Assembly: GCA_902496775.1 (NCBI GenBank)
Contig: CABVCF010000061.1
Span: 1 to 12,317 of the forward strand
Length of the DNA: 12,317 bases
Source: an uncultured Collinsella sp.
Lineage (GTDB): Bacteria; Actinomycetota; Coriobacteriia; Coriobacteriales; Coriobacteriaceae
Direction of reading: 5' to 3'
In this document: piece by piece, positions 1-6,839 of the stretch
How positions within the stretch are numbered: position 1 is the stretch's first letter
Layout of the letters: every line of letters begins with the position of its first letter
The notes under the pieces: model-generated
What the model saw: only the letters and a program-made list of their open reading frames with translations
What the model was told of the DNA's origin: nothing
Databases searched by the model: none
Made by a program: the position numbers and the translations under genes

Positions 1-92
1 GCACGCGCGGCAAGCGACTCGGCATGGTCGACGCAAAACGAATCGACCCATACGTTGGCGTCTACCATGATCTTGAGAGACGCCCCACTCAC
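1..92 (-). CDS. PIN-domain (VapC-like) toxin, N-terminal fragment cut by window edge
   Basis: Only the first ~30 codons are present; the gene runs off the left edge. Reading from a GTG at 92 gives an N-terminus containing SLKIMVDANVWVDSF, which looks like the first strand of a PIN domain with its first conserved acidic residue in DANV. PIN toxins are Mg2+-dependent ribonucleases that cut tRNA, rRNA or mRNA and are neutralised by a cognate antitoxin. The GTG overlaps the TGA stop of the upstream antitoxin gene (GTGA), a typical translationally coupled junction. An ATG at 68 is also in frame, but it would remove the first beta-strand residues, so the GTG is preferred. The catalytic residues further along lie outside the window, so activity cannot be judged. 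The family call rests on a short motif plus position downstream of an antitoxin. Confidence 0.6.
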   Translation of the reverse strand, partial: MSGASLKIMVDANVWVDSFCVDHAESLAAR

Positions 93-442
93 TGGATCAT
101 CCCCTTTTGGCGATAATGCTCATCCATGGCGTCGGTATAGATTACGTCCCAATCGCGATCGTCGGATACGGGCGACGTAGCGGTGCCCAGGTCCGCGTAA
201 AGCTGATCCGCCACCGCCCAAGATGCGGCAAACGGAGAATCCAGTGCGGCACCCCGCTGCCGGTCGTTAACGGCCTCAAGGATTTCCTCACACGAACCGC
301 CGCCCTGCGCAACCTTGGCCACGACTTTTTTAATAAGGTCGGGCAGCGTTCCACCCGATAGTCGCAGCGCCTCCTCGGCACGCTCTTTAACCGAGCGATC
401 CACGCGAACATTTACCTGCGCCATACTGCCAGCAACGCTCAT
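89..442 (-). CDS. RelB/DinJ-family type II antitoxin
   Basis: This encodes a 117-residue protein. After a short leader (MSVAGS) the sequence AQVNVRVDRSVKERAEEAL is the beta-strand plus first helix of a ribbon-helix-helix DNA-binding domain. LPDLIKKVVAKVAQ, about 20 residues later, would be the second helix. This layout is typical of RelB/DinJ antitoxins, in which the N-terminus dimerises on DNA and the variable C-terminus wraps the toxin. The start at 442 is chosen because GGAGGAG lies 10 bases upstream; the ATG at 424 has no ribosome binding site, and a longer upstream reading (to 577) would run through the promoter and terminator. The stop overlaps the GTG of the PIN toxin gene. The protein probably autorepresses the operon through the half-sites at 464-502. 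The C-terminal half is unremarkable and not diagnostic. Confidence 0.75.
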   Translation of the reverse strand: MSVAGSMAQVNVRVDRSVKERAEEALRLSGGTLPDLIKKVVAKVAQGGGSCEEILEAVNDRQRGAALDSPFAASWAVADQLYADLGTATSPVSDDRDWDVIYTDAMDEHYRQKGMIQ

Positions 443-463
443 ATTGATCACGCTCCTCCCGCA

Positions 464-502
464 TGCTATCACTGCTAGCACCACTATAAATGGCTGATAG
501 CA
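464..502 (-). promoter_or_regulatory. Candidate antitoxin operator: TGCTATCA-type half-sites
   Basis: Three related octamers surround the toxin-antitoxin start of transcription. TGCTATCA at 464-471 and TGATAGCA at 495-502 (plus strand) are perfect reverse complements of each other. TGCTAGCA at 473-480 between them is itself a palindrome. Together they flank and overlap the -10 box and the expected transcription start. Ribbon-helix-helix antitoxins usually bind such short paired sites to repress their own operon. That the antitoxin encoded here binds them is inference. Confidence 0.55.
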
Positions 503-511
503 CACGGTCAA
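483..511 (-). promoter_or_regulatory. Sigma70-type promoter of the toxin-antitoxin operon
   Basis: On the minus strand a -35 box TTGACC (511-506) is separated by exactly 17 bases from a -10 box TATAGT (488-483). Each has five of six consensus bases. The start of transcription would fall near 476, about 34 bases before the antitoxin ATG. The -35 box lies five bases beyond the T-tract of the terminator for the preceding P-type ATPase operon, so the TA operon has its own promoter. Confidence 0.7.
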
Positions 512-515
512 ACAC

Positions 516-562
516 AAAAAAAGCCTGCACCAGGACGACGGCAGTGCCGCCCGGGTGCAGGC
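516..562 (-). terminator. Rho-independent terminator of the DUF6110/P-type ATPase operon
   Basis: On the minus strand GCCTGCACC (562-554 side) pairs with GGTGCAGGC (531-523 side) in a 9-bp stem and is followed directly by seven T residues (522-516). The 22-base loop can form a small inner CGGC/GCCG stem. It begins about 20 bases after the ATPase stop codon, as expected for an intrinsic terminator, and insulates the ATPase operon from the TA promoter just downstream. Confidence 0.8.
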
Positions 563-582
563 CATAAACTCAAGCAAAAGCG

Positions 583-2658
583 TTAGCGTAGATACGCCTT
601 TGCGTTGCCCAGGCTGTAGGCGATCGTTGAGCCGTTGTGCAGCAGTGACGACGCCTGTGGAGTGATCATGCCGGTAATACCCAATGCCAACAGCGCCGAG
701 TTGGTGAGCATCACCTTGGAATACGAACTCGTCAGACGGTCGATAAGCCCCTGACTCATGCGGCGCAGGCGCACGATTGCGGCCAGATCCGTATCGGTCA
801 GGATGATATCGGCAACCTCCTTGGCGATGTCGCTTCCGCCACCCATGGCCAAGCCCACGTCGGCCAAACCGAGCGCCGGCGAATCGTTGACGCCGTCGCC
901 CACCATGGCAACGCGGCGCCCCTCGCGCTTAATCCGCTCCACATAGGCGTACTTGTCCTCGGGCAGCAGCTCGGCCTTAAACTCGTCGACCCCTGCCTCG
1001 CGAGCAATGCGCTCGGCCGTGCGCTCCGAATCGCCCGTGAGCATGACCACGTGCTTAACGCCCAACGCATGCAGGTCGGCGATGGCCTCGCGGACCCCGG
1101 GCTTGAGCGGATCTTCGATACCGAGCACGCCCACAACGGTGCCATCGACCGCCAGATACAGCGGCGACAGGCCCTGCATCTGGGACTCGATCTGCTCCTT
1201 AATGTCGGACTCGAGCTGCGCGCCCTCGTCCTCAAATACAAAGTGCGCGGAACCGATGATGGCACGACGCCCTTCGATGGACGAAGCGATGCCGTGCGCC
1301 ACGATGTACTCGACGGCGGCATGGCGCTCGCGGTGCTCGAGTCCGCGCTCACGTGCCGCATTTACCACGGCGCGCGCCACCGGATGCGGGAAATGCTCCT
1401 CCAAGCAAGCGGAAAGGCGCAGGACCTCGTCCTCGCTCCAGCCGTCGGTGGTGAGCACGCAGGCAAGACGCGGCTGCGCTTCGGTGAGCGTGCCGGTCTT
1501 ATCAAACACAATGGTATCGGCCTTGGCAAACGACTCAAAGTACTTCGCGCCCTTGACCATGACGCCCATCTTGGCGGCATCGCTCATGGCGGTCATGACG
1601 GCGACGGAGCCCGTGAGCTTGAGTGCGCACGAGTAGTCGACCATCAGTGCCGCCGAGGTCTTGATGAGGCTGCGGGTGGTAAGCGCAACCAGGCCCGCGA
1701 GCAGGAAGTTCCACGGGACGATCTTGTTGGCAAGGTCCTCCATATGCGACTGGCCCTCGGACTTGAGCGAGTCGGCCGTCTGCACGAGCGAGACGATTGA
1801 GCGCAGTTTGGTTTGCGCCGTATTGGCGCGCACACGCACCAAGATGCTGCCGTCTTCCACGACGGTGCCGGCAAACACGTCGTCGCCCACGCTGCGCTCG
1901 ACGGCCAGCGGCTCGCCGGTCAGGGTCGCCTGGTTGACCATGGCGCTCCCCTGTTCGACCACGCCGTCAATGCAGATGGACATGCCGGTGCGCACGGCCA
2001 CCAAGTCACCAGGCTCAAGCTCGGTGGCGGCAACGCTCACCTCGGTGTCGCCGACAACCTTTTGCGCCTTGTCGGGTACGTCGAGCAGCGAGTTGATGAG
2101 CTCGTTTTCGCTCATGGCGCGGGTGTAGTCCTCGAGCAGCTCGCCCACGTTGAGCAGGAACATCGTCTGGCCCGCGGTGTCGACATCACGCTTGACGAAC
2201 GAAATGCCGATGGCCGAAGCGTCGAGCACGGGAACGGTCAGGCGCGGTTGCGCCAGCTCACGGAGGGCGGCGCGCAAAAATGCCATGTAACCGGCCACGA
2301 CAAACACCGCACGCAGAGGCGTCGGCAAGAACCAGCGACGCGCGTAGTGGGCGCCGATAAGTGTGGCAAGATCCATGACGAGCTTGTGCTTGCGTGGCTC
2401 AAGCTGCATCACGTAGCCCGTCTTTGCGTCGGCAATGGCCTGGGCATCGAGCGCACCCAAGGCGTCGAGCACGCTCGCGCGGCGCGGCTCGTCGTACTCC
2501 AGCGCCATCTGGCCAATGCGGCCATACACGCGCACCTTGTGCACGCCGTCGATATCGCCGCCAAGCTTAAGAAGTGCATCGAGATCGCTCTCTGGCACAG
2601 GACCCGCCAATTGAAGACGGGTCCTGCCGGGGATCTCGCTAATAATCGAGAATCTCAT
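583..2658 (-). CDS. Heavy-metal translocating P-type ATPase (P1B-like)
   Basis: This is a 691-residue integral membrane cation pump. Visible landmarks: TLTGEP (245-250) in the actuator domain; DKTGT with phospho-acceptor Asp386; HP (425-426), the nucleotide-domain dipeptide of P1B pumps; TGD (541-543); GDGVND (587-592) in the hinge; and a C-terminal LLHNGST segment (672-678) typical of P1B enzymes. The N-terminal ~75 residues (PGRTRL motif) look like a degenerate metal-binding HMA-like domain without a CxxC. The metal-site helix before the P-domain reads DYSCALKL (341-348), so the usual CPC/SPC/CPx proline is absent; the substrate is therefore uncertain (Mn, Fe or Zn export are all possible). 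It lies 18 bases after the DUF6110-like gene and is presumably cotranscribed with it. The ribosome binding site is weak (CAGG), suggesting coupling to the upstream gene. Confidence 0.9.
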   Translation of the reverse strand: MRFSIISEIPGRTRLQLAGPVPESDLDALLKLGGDIDGVHKVRVYGRIGQMALEYDEPRRASVLDALGALDAQAIADAKTGYVMQLEPRKHKLVMDLATLIGAHYARRWFLPTPLRAVFVVAGYMAFLRAALRELAQPRLTVPVLDASAIGISFVKRDVDTAGQTMFLLNVGELLEDYTRAMSENELINSLLDVPDKAQKVVGDTEVSVAATELEPGDLVAVRTGMSICIDGVVEQGSAMVNQATLTGEPLAVERSVGDDVFAGTVVEDGSILVRVRANTAQTKLRSIVSLVQTADSLKSEGQSHMEDLANKIVPWNFLLAGLVALTTRSLIKTSAALMVDYSCALKLTGSVAVMTAMSDAAKMGVMVKGAKYFESFAKADTIVFDKTGTLTEAQPRLACVLTTDGWSEDEVLRLSACLEEHFPHPVARAVVNAARERGLEHRERHAAVEYIVAHGIASSIEGRRAIIGSAHFVFEDEGAQLESDIKEQIESQMQGLSPLYLAVDGTVVGVLGIEDPLKPGVREAIADLHALGVKHVVMLTGDSERTAERIAREAGVDEFKAELLPEDKYAYVERIKREGRRVAMVGDGVNDSPALGLADVGLAMGGGSDIAKEVADIILTDTDLAAIVRLRRMSQGLIDRLTSSYSKVMLTNSALLALGITGMITPQASSLLHNGSTIAYSLGNAKAYLR

Positions 2659-2676
2659 AGTTTGTGCCTGGGAGCG

Positions 2677-2922
2677 TTACTCGGCTGCCTCGTCAGCAGC
2701 GGCCTCGCTCTGGGTGATGTAGGCCGCCTCGGCAACCATGTCGTCGACATTAGCCTTGGCCTGCTCGACCATGTCCTGGTAGCAGTTCTTGACGCGCATA
2801 CCGCACGCGATGCCCTGCACGCAGGCGTTCTTTACCGGAGCGCTGGTGAGCAGCTTGATGCCGGCCGTACCAAGCAGAAAACCGCCACCGACAAGCAGGG
2901 TGTTAAACGTCGACTTCTTCAT
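2677..2922 (-). CDS. Small DUF6110-like membrane-anchored protein, partner of the P-type ATPase
   Basis: This encodes an 81-residue protein. The start at 2922 is chosen because AAGGGAG sits seven bases upstream; an extension to an ATG at 2970 has no such site. Residues ~6-25 (FNTLLVGGGFLLGTAGIKLL) form one glycine-rich hydrophobic segment after a short basic MKKS start, so the protein is probably anchored with a single helix. A following region holds three cysteines (around residues 34-47, in NACVQGIACGMRVKNCY). The C-terminus is acidic and alanine-rich. The pattern MKKS...GxxLLGTAGxKLLTS matches my memory of DUF6110, a family found beside heavy-metal P-type ATPases, but I could not search. 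The role is unknown; a metal chaperone or pump regulator is plausible given the cysteines and the 18-base gap to the ATPase gene. Confidence 0.7.
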   Translation of the reverse strand: MKKSTFNTLLVGGGFLLGTAGIKLLTSAPVKNACVQGIACGMRVKNCYQDMVEQAKANVDDMVAEAAYITQSEAAADEAAE

Positions 2923-3009
2923 GTTGCTTCTCCCTTTTGCCGCATTGGACGCGGCACGGTGACTCAGCACCCGAGTAAATAAGTTTGCTCGAGCACACTT
3001 TTGGAAAAC

Positions 3010-3038
3010 AATTTAGTTTATCTAACTATTAAGTTCAA
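3010..3038 (-). promoter_or_regulatory. Promoter of the DUF6110/P-type ATPase operon
   Basis: On the minus strand TTGAAC (3038-3033) and TAAATT (3015-3010) are spaced by 17 bases. The -35 has five of six consensus bases and the -10 four of six. The surrounding 60 bases are much richer in A/T than the coding DNA. Transcription would start near 3003, leaving an ~80-base leader before the DUF6110-like ATG at 2922. The leader (2923-3002) shows no recognisable riboswitch. Confidence 0.5.
3014..3028. promoter_or_regulatory. Candidate metalloregulator operator (DtxR/MntR-like dyad)
   Basis: TAGTT-TATCT-AACTA is a perfect 5-bp inverted repeat with a 5-base spacer, and an overlapping TTAG-N5-CTAA dyad is also present. 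The TTAG/CTAA halves recall DtxR/IdeR-type boxes (consensus halves TTAGGTTAG and CTAACCTAA), though the match is partial. The dyad occupies the spacer of the promoter at 3010-3038, where a bound repressor would block RNA polymerase. Regulator identity is inference; no such regulator gene is in the window. Confidence 0.4.
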
Positions 3039-3079
3039 CAATGGTTAACTTTTTGGAAACTATGGGGGTGAGCTCAATA

Positions 3080-3129
3080 TGACGAAGGGACTGCCCCTTT
3101 GTCACATTATGGGACTGTCCCTTTGTCAC
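3080..3129. repeat. Two tandem copies of the GGGAC(A)GTCCC intergenic palindrome
   Basis: Read on the minus strand, GTGACAAAGGGACAGTCCC (3129-3111) and GTGACAAAGGGGCAGTCCC (3105-3087) are direct copies at a 24-base period. The second continues into CTTCGTCA to complete an imperfect palindrome (3080-3105). A perfect copy of the full 27-bp palindrome lies at 9401-9427. The pair sits five bases after the stop of the ABC transporter gene, a place where a transcript end is expected, but no T-tract follows in either direction, so it is not a standard terminator. Confidence 0.8.
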
Positions 3130-3133
3130 ATTC

Positions 3134-4891
3134 CTACAGCTGCCAGGCAGCCGCCTCCTTTTGCAGCGCAACCATGCGGGCGAATTCTCCGCCTGCCGCC
3201 TTGAGCTGTGCCGGGGTGCCCTGTTCGGCAACCACTCCATCCTTGAGCACAACGATTTTGTCGGCATTTTCCACCGTACGCATACGGTGGGCAACAACGA
3301 TAACCGTCTTGCCCGCGAGCAGGCGGGAAAGCGCCTGCTGTACCACGGTCTCGTTCTCCACATCCAAGCTCGCCGTCGCCTCGTCCAACAGCACGATGGG
3401 CGCGTCTTTGAGCAGCGCGCGGGCGATAGAGATGCGCTGGCGCTCGCCGCCGGACAGCTTGGAGCCGTTCTCGCCGATCATGGTGTCGTAGCCCTGCGGC
3501 ATGCGGTTCACGAACTCGTCGCAGTTGGCGGCACGCGCGGCCGCAAGCACTTCCTCATCGGTGGCGTCACGACGCCCGAGGCGGATGTTCCCCATCACCG
3601 TGTCGTCAAAGAGCAGCACGTCTTGGAACACAATGGCGTAGTCGCGCAGGAGCACCTCGGGATCGACGCCCGCAACATCCACACCGCCCACGGCAACCTT
3701 GCCCGCGGTGGCATCCCAAAAGCGCGCGGCCAGGCGGCTCACCGTAGACTTACCGGAACCCGAAGGACCGACCAGTGCCGTAACTTCGCCTTCCTTGGCG
3801 GTAAAGCTCACATCGGTAAGAACTTTCTCGCCGGCGCGGCCGTCCTCGCCCGCACCATAGCCAAATGCCACGTGATCGAACACCACATCGTGGCCCGCGG
3901 GCTCAAATTTCTCGCTGCCCCGCGCCACAAGCTCTTCCATGATGGAACGCATGCGCTTGGCAGACGACTCGGCGGCAAACAGCTCGGACATTAACATTAA
4001 CGCCTGGTCAAAGGGCGCATAGATACGGCTCACCATAAGCAAGAAGGCAAACATCACCAAAAAGTCGACCTGCCCGGAGGCGACCACCGCGGCGCCCGTA
4101 ACCAGCGTGGTGGCAATGCCCAGACGCAGGATGACAAAGGCGGAGTTGACCAAAAGCCCGTTAGCGAGCTCGCTCTTGGTGGTCTCGCGCTCCTCGGCAT
4201 CGATCACGGCGTTGAGTCCCTCAAGATAATGGGCCTCCTGGTTGGTGGCGCGGATCTCGCGAACGCAGTCGAGCGTCTCTTGAATTGCCTCGGTAACCTT
4301 GACCTTCTCGGCGCGCACGCGATCGAACACCGGAGTCATGGGGCCACGTGTTAGATACAGCACGGCAAAGGCCACGGGAACGCTCCAAAACGCCGCGATC
4401 GCCAGCTGCCAGCAAAAGAACAGCGACGCCACGAACACAATGGCGCTTGCGATGATGGCACCCCAAAGCTCTCCCAGCACGTGGCTGTAGGCGTGCTCCA
4501 TGGCCTGGACGTCACCCATGATGGTCTCGGTTAAATCGGCCAGATCACGACGACCAAAAAACGACAGCGGCAGTTTGCGCAAGCGCTCGGCGATCTCCAT
4601 GCGCTGCTTGCCGCACTCCTCGTAAAAGATGCAGTAGGTGTAGTAATACTGCTGCCAGTTAGAGGCAAAGAGCAACACGAAAAAGACCAGGAGGCCGCCC
4701 ACGATCGGCAGGGCATCCGGCAGGTCAGCCCCGCTGGCGAGATGCTCGACAAAGCCGGCCATAACCAGGAATAAAAAGCCCATGCCGGCCATGGTAATGA
4801 GATTGGTGAGCGTGGTCCAGAAAATGCCGCGTTTTACGCCGGCGACGCCTTTATCGGATAGGAAATACTTCTTTTGGAATGAGGCGAACAT
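3134..4891 (-). CDS. ABC transporter half-molecule, permease fused to ATPase (second of a pair)
   Basis: This is a 585-residue type IV (exporter-fold) half-transporter. Residues ~20-310 hold about six membrane segments (for example 30-46, 64-76, 145-160, 165-180 and 250-290). The nucleotide-binding domain follows: Walker A GPSGSGKS (375-382), Q-loop Gln423, signature LSGGERQ (479-485), Walker B VLLDE ending Asp503-Glu504, canonical D-loop ATASLD, and H-loop His535. All catalytic residues are intact. The ATG at 4891 directly abuts the TAA of the upstream ABC gene, with GGGAGG about 10 bases upstream inside that gene, so the two are translationally coupled and probably form a heterodimer. With the AraC-family regulator diverging next door, the arrangement resembles YbtA-YbtPQ, in which exporter-fold ABC pairs import ferric siderophores. 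The substrate is not determinable from sequence alone; multidrug or peptide export remains possible. Confidence 0.9.
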   Translation of the reverse strand: MFASFQKKYFLSDKGVAGVKRGIFWTTLTNLITMAGMGFLFLVMAGFVEHLASGADLPDALPIVGGLLVFFVLLFASNWQQYYYTYCIFYEECGKQRMEIAERLRKLPLSFFGRRDLADLTETIMGDVQAMEHAYSHVLGELWGAIIASAIVFVASLFFCWQLAIAAFWSVPVAFAVLYLTRGPMTPVFDRVRAEKVKVTEAIQETLDCVREIRATNQEAHYLEGLNAVIDAEERETTKSELANGLLVNSAFVILRLGIATTLVTGAAVVASGQVDFLVMFAFLLMVSRIYAPFDQALMLMSELFAAESSAKRMRSIMEELVARGSEKFEPAGHDVVFDHVAFGYGAGEDGRAGEKVLTDVSFTAKEGEVTALVGPSGSGKSTVSRLAARFWDATAGKVAVGGVDVAGVDPEVLLRDYAIVFQDVLLFDDTVMGNIRLGRRDATDEEVLAAARAANCDEFVNRMPQGYDTMIGENGSKLSGGERQRISIARALLKDAPIVLLDEATASLDVENETVVQQALSRLLAGKTVIVVAHRMRTVENADKIVVLKDGVVAEQGTPAQLKAAGGEFARMVALQKEAAAWQL

Positions 4892-6718
4892 TTAGGCCTC
4901 GCCTCCCTTCGTGACGGCGGCATCCGCGGTCGCTGCAGTGATTTTCCAGCTCGCGGCCTGTTCGTATTCGGCCCACATCTTGGCATACAGACCCTCTTGG
5001 GACAGTAACTCGGCATGGGTACCCGACTCCTGCACGCTGCCCTGGTTGAGCACCACGATTTGGTCTGCGCCCACTACAGTCGAGAGTCGGTGCGCAATCA
5101 TAATGACCGTGCGACCCGCCGCCAGCTTGCTAAAGGCGCGCTGGATGAGCGCCTCGTTCTCGGGGTCGGCAAACGCCGTGGCCTCATCGAGCACCACGAT
5201 AGGCGCGTCTTTAAGGATCGCGCGGGCGAGTGCCACGCGCTGGACCTCGCCGCCCGAAAGATAAGCTCCGCCGGCACCGAGCATGGTATTGATACCCTGT
5301 GGGAGCTTGGCCACAATATCGTCGCACTGAGCTGCGGAGAGGGCCGCACGCACTTCGTCGTCAGTGGCCGTAGGCTTGGAGGCGCGCACGTTATCGGCAA
5401 GTGTTTGCCGGAACAGCTGGTTGGTCTGGAACACAAAGGCAACCTGGTCCATAAGCTCGTGCGGATCCATATCGCGAACGTCCACACCGCCTACGAGCAC
5501 TCGACCCGAGGAGACATCCCAAAAACGCGGGATCAGGCTTGCGCAGGTTGACTTACCGCCACCCGAGGGACCCACCAGGGCGAGGGTGCTACCAGCGGGA
5601 ACGCTGAAACTCACATGGCTAACGGCAGGTGCTTCGGCACCCTCGTACGTAAAGCTCACGTCCTCAAATCGCACGTCACCGCCGGCAGGGTGCTTGGGTT
5701 GGGCGGGTACGGAGAGCTGCTTGGAATCCATAACGCATCGGATGCGAGCCAGCGAATCGGCACTCATCTGAGAGGCCTCGCCCACAAACATGAGCTTGGT
5801 CATGGCCGTCGGTACCACGGCCGAAAATATCGCGTAAAACGTGAAGTTGGCCATAAAACGCGCGAAGTCCGTCTCGCCCGGTGCCAACAGCAACGCCACG
5901 GGCAGCAGGAATGTCACAAGGCCATTGAGCGCGGTAAGGTTGAGCACCTGCGGACCTCGGCAGAACGTGCCCGCATAGTTTTGCGCCATGTCGGCGTATT
6001 CGGCGATCGCATCGTGGAAGGCCTTAAAGGAGTAGACCGTCTGCTGAAACACCTTGACCACGGGGATGCCGCGTACGTATTCGGTGCCGGTCTTGTTCAT
6101 CTTGACCAGCGCTCCCATGTAGGCCTTCATGAACTCGGCGCCTTTGCCGCTCATCATGGTGGCCATGGCGCCAAACGAAATGGCCACCGAGATGAGGCAT
6201 GCCGCGCCCAAGCGCCAATCGAGGGCGAAAAGCAGCACGAACAAGCCCACGACCATGGCGACGGCGCCTGCGATATCGGGCAGCATGTGTGCGAGCAAAG
6301 TCTCGGTGGAGGCGGCGCACCCGTCTACAATGCGGCGCAGCTCGCCGGTGGCATGCGTGTCGAAGTAGCCGAGCGGCAACTTAAGCAGGTGCTCGCTCGT
6401 AGCCTTACGGATATTGGACGCGCAGCGAAACGCGGACAGATGCGTGCACATGAGCCCCACGAAATAAGCTACGATGCTTGCCAGGGCAAAACCCACGGCC
6501 CACCAACCGTACATCGCGATGTTAGTGGCTTCGCTCCAGTTGGGCGCCACGGCGATCAGATCGCGCGCGACAAGCCAAATGCACACGTACGGGCCAAAGC
6601 TCAGCAGCTGCGAGAGCGCCGAGAGCGCCATGCCCAAATACGTTAGGAATTTACGGTCGCCGGCATATGCAAGCAGCTCGCCGATACCGCCGCCTTCCCT
6701 TTTTGATCCCTTTGCCAT
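4892..6718 (-). CDS. ABC transporter half-molecule, permease fused to ATPase (first of a pair)
   Basis: This encodes 608 residues. The start at 6718 is preferred to an in-frame ATG at 6781 because AAAGGA lies a few bases before it and the longer form has no ribosome binding site. A basic, glycine-rich leader precedes membrane segments around 25-45, 70-92, 145-167, 170-190 and 258-310. The ATPase domain shows Walker A GPSGGGKS (383-390), Q-loop Gln431, signature LSGGEVQR (487-494), Walker B IVVLDE (Asp511-Glu512) and H-loop His543. The D-loop reads AFADPENE instead of the usual SALD/SxLD; this variant, as I recall it, is shared with siderophore-type ABC proteins such as YbtP/YbtQ and IrtA/IrtB. 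It is the promoter-proximal gene of a two-gene operon diverging from the AraC-family gene. Ferric siderophore or metallophore uptake is the favoured inference; an export function is not excluded. Confidence 0.9.
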   Translation of the reverse strand: MAKGSKREGGGIGELLAYAGDRKFLTYLGMALSALSQLLSFGPYVCIWLVARDLIAVAPNWSEATNIAMYGWWAVGFALASIVAYFVGLMCTHLSAFRCASNIRKATSEHLLKLPLGYFDTHATGELRRIVDGCAASTETLLAHMLPDIAGAVAMVVGLFVLLFALDWRLGAACLISVAISFGAMATMMSGKGAEFMKAYMGALVKMNKTGTEYVRGIPVVKVFQQTVYSFKAFHDAIAEYADMAQNYAGTFCRGPQVLNLTALNGLVTFLLPVALLLAPGETDFARFMANFTFYAIFSAVVPTAMTKLMFVGEASQMSADSLARIRCVMDSKQLSVPAQPKHPAGGDVRFEDVSFTYEGAEAPAVSHVSFSVPAGSTLALVGPSGGGKSTCASLIPRFWDVSSGRVLVGGVDVRDMDPHELMDQVAFVFQTNQLFRQTLADNVRASKPTATDDEVRAALSAAQCDDIVAKLPQGINTMLGAGGAYLSGGEVQRVALARAILKDAPIVVLDEATAFADPENEALIQRAFSKLAAGRTVIMIAHRLSTVVGADQIVVLNQGSVQESGTHAELLSQEGLYAKMWAEYEQAASWKITAATADAAVTKGGEA

Positions 6719-6745
6719 GAGATTCCTTTCTAACGGCTTGAGAGT

Positions 6746-6776
6746 TAACCGTAATGAACTTATCATTGACGTGTTA
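6746..6776. promoter_or_regulatory. Imperfect dyad upstream of the ABC operon
   Basis: TAACCGTAATGA (6746-6757) and TCATTGACGTGTTA (6763-6776) are reverse complements apart from two single-base gaps, separated by five bases. The element is 27-57 bases upstream of the ABC start codon, where the promoter core must lie, so it may be an operator for a second regulator or a hairpin in the leader. No convincing -35/-10 pair could be assigned on the minus strand here, which is common for promoters that need an activator. Confidence 0.35.
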
Positions 6777-6803
6777 GCCATGGCTCACAATCAAGCCAGG
6801 CGT

Positions 6804-6839
6804 GGACGTTTCTGCAAAGGAAAGGGACGCTTTTGCAAA
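6804..6839 (+). promoter_or_regulatory. Direct repeat at 21-bp period, candidate AraC-family binding site
   Basis: GGACGTTTCTGCAAA (6804-6818) and GGACGCTTTTGCAAA (6825-6839) match at 13 of 15 positions and start exactly 21 bases apart. AraC-family dimers typically bind two direct half-sites about two helical turns apart, as at araI1-araI2. The site lies between the divergent AraC-family gene and the ABC operon. The second half-site covers the TTG start of the regulator gene, so binding could repress the regulator while activating the ABC operon, whose start is 85 bases away. Confidence 0.55.

Noticed and set aside
443..577. Longer N-terminal form of the antitoxin starting at 577
   Set aside because: The extension would be translated from the terminator and promoter region and has no ribosome binding site, while 442 has GGAGGAG upstream.
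1813..2982. Long plus-strand open frame opposite the P-type ATPase and its partner
   Set aside because: Its translation is His/Arg/Gly-rich with no recognisable motif. It is the antisense shadow of genes with strong conserved motifs on the minus strand and has no supporting ribosome binding site.
3080..3129. CRISPR-like array or short tandem repeat array
   Set aside because: There are only two copies, the spacing is five bases of linker, and no cas genes are present; it is better explained as an intergenic palindrome family.
5615..6646. Plus-strand open frame of over 1 kb opposite the first ABC transporter gene
   Set aside because: Composition is typical of antisense reading in GC-rich DNA; the minus strand encodes a full ABC transporter with all motifs.
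6719..6781. Upstream ATG at 6781 as the start of the first ABC gene
   Set aside because: No ribosome binding site precedes it, and the ATG at 6718 has AAAGGA at good spacing. The extension would also cover the likely promoter dyad.
6776..6785. AGCCATGGCT 10-bp palindrome between the ABC and AraC-family genes
   Set aside because: It is short, does not extend, and is likely by chance; the adjacent 21-bp repeat and the dyad are better candidates.
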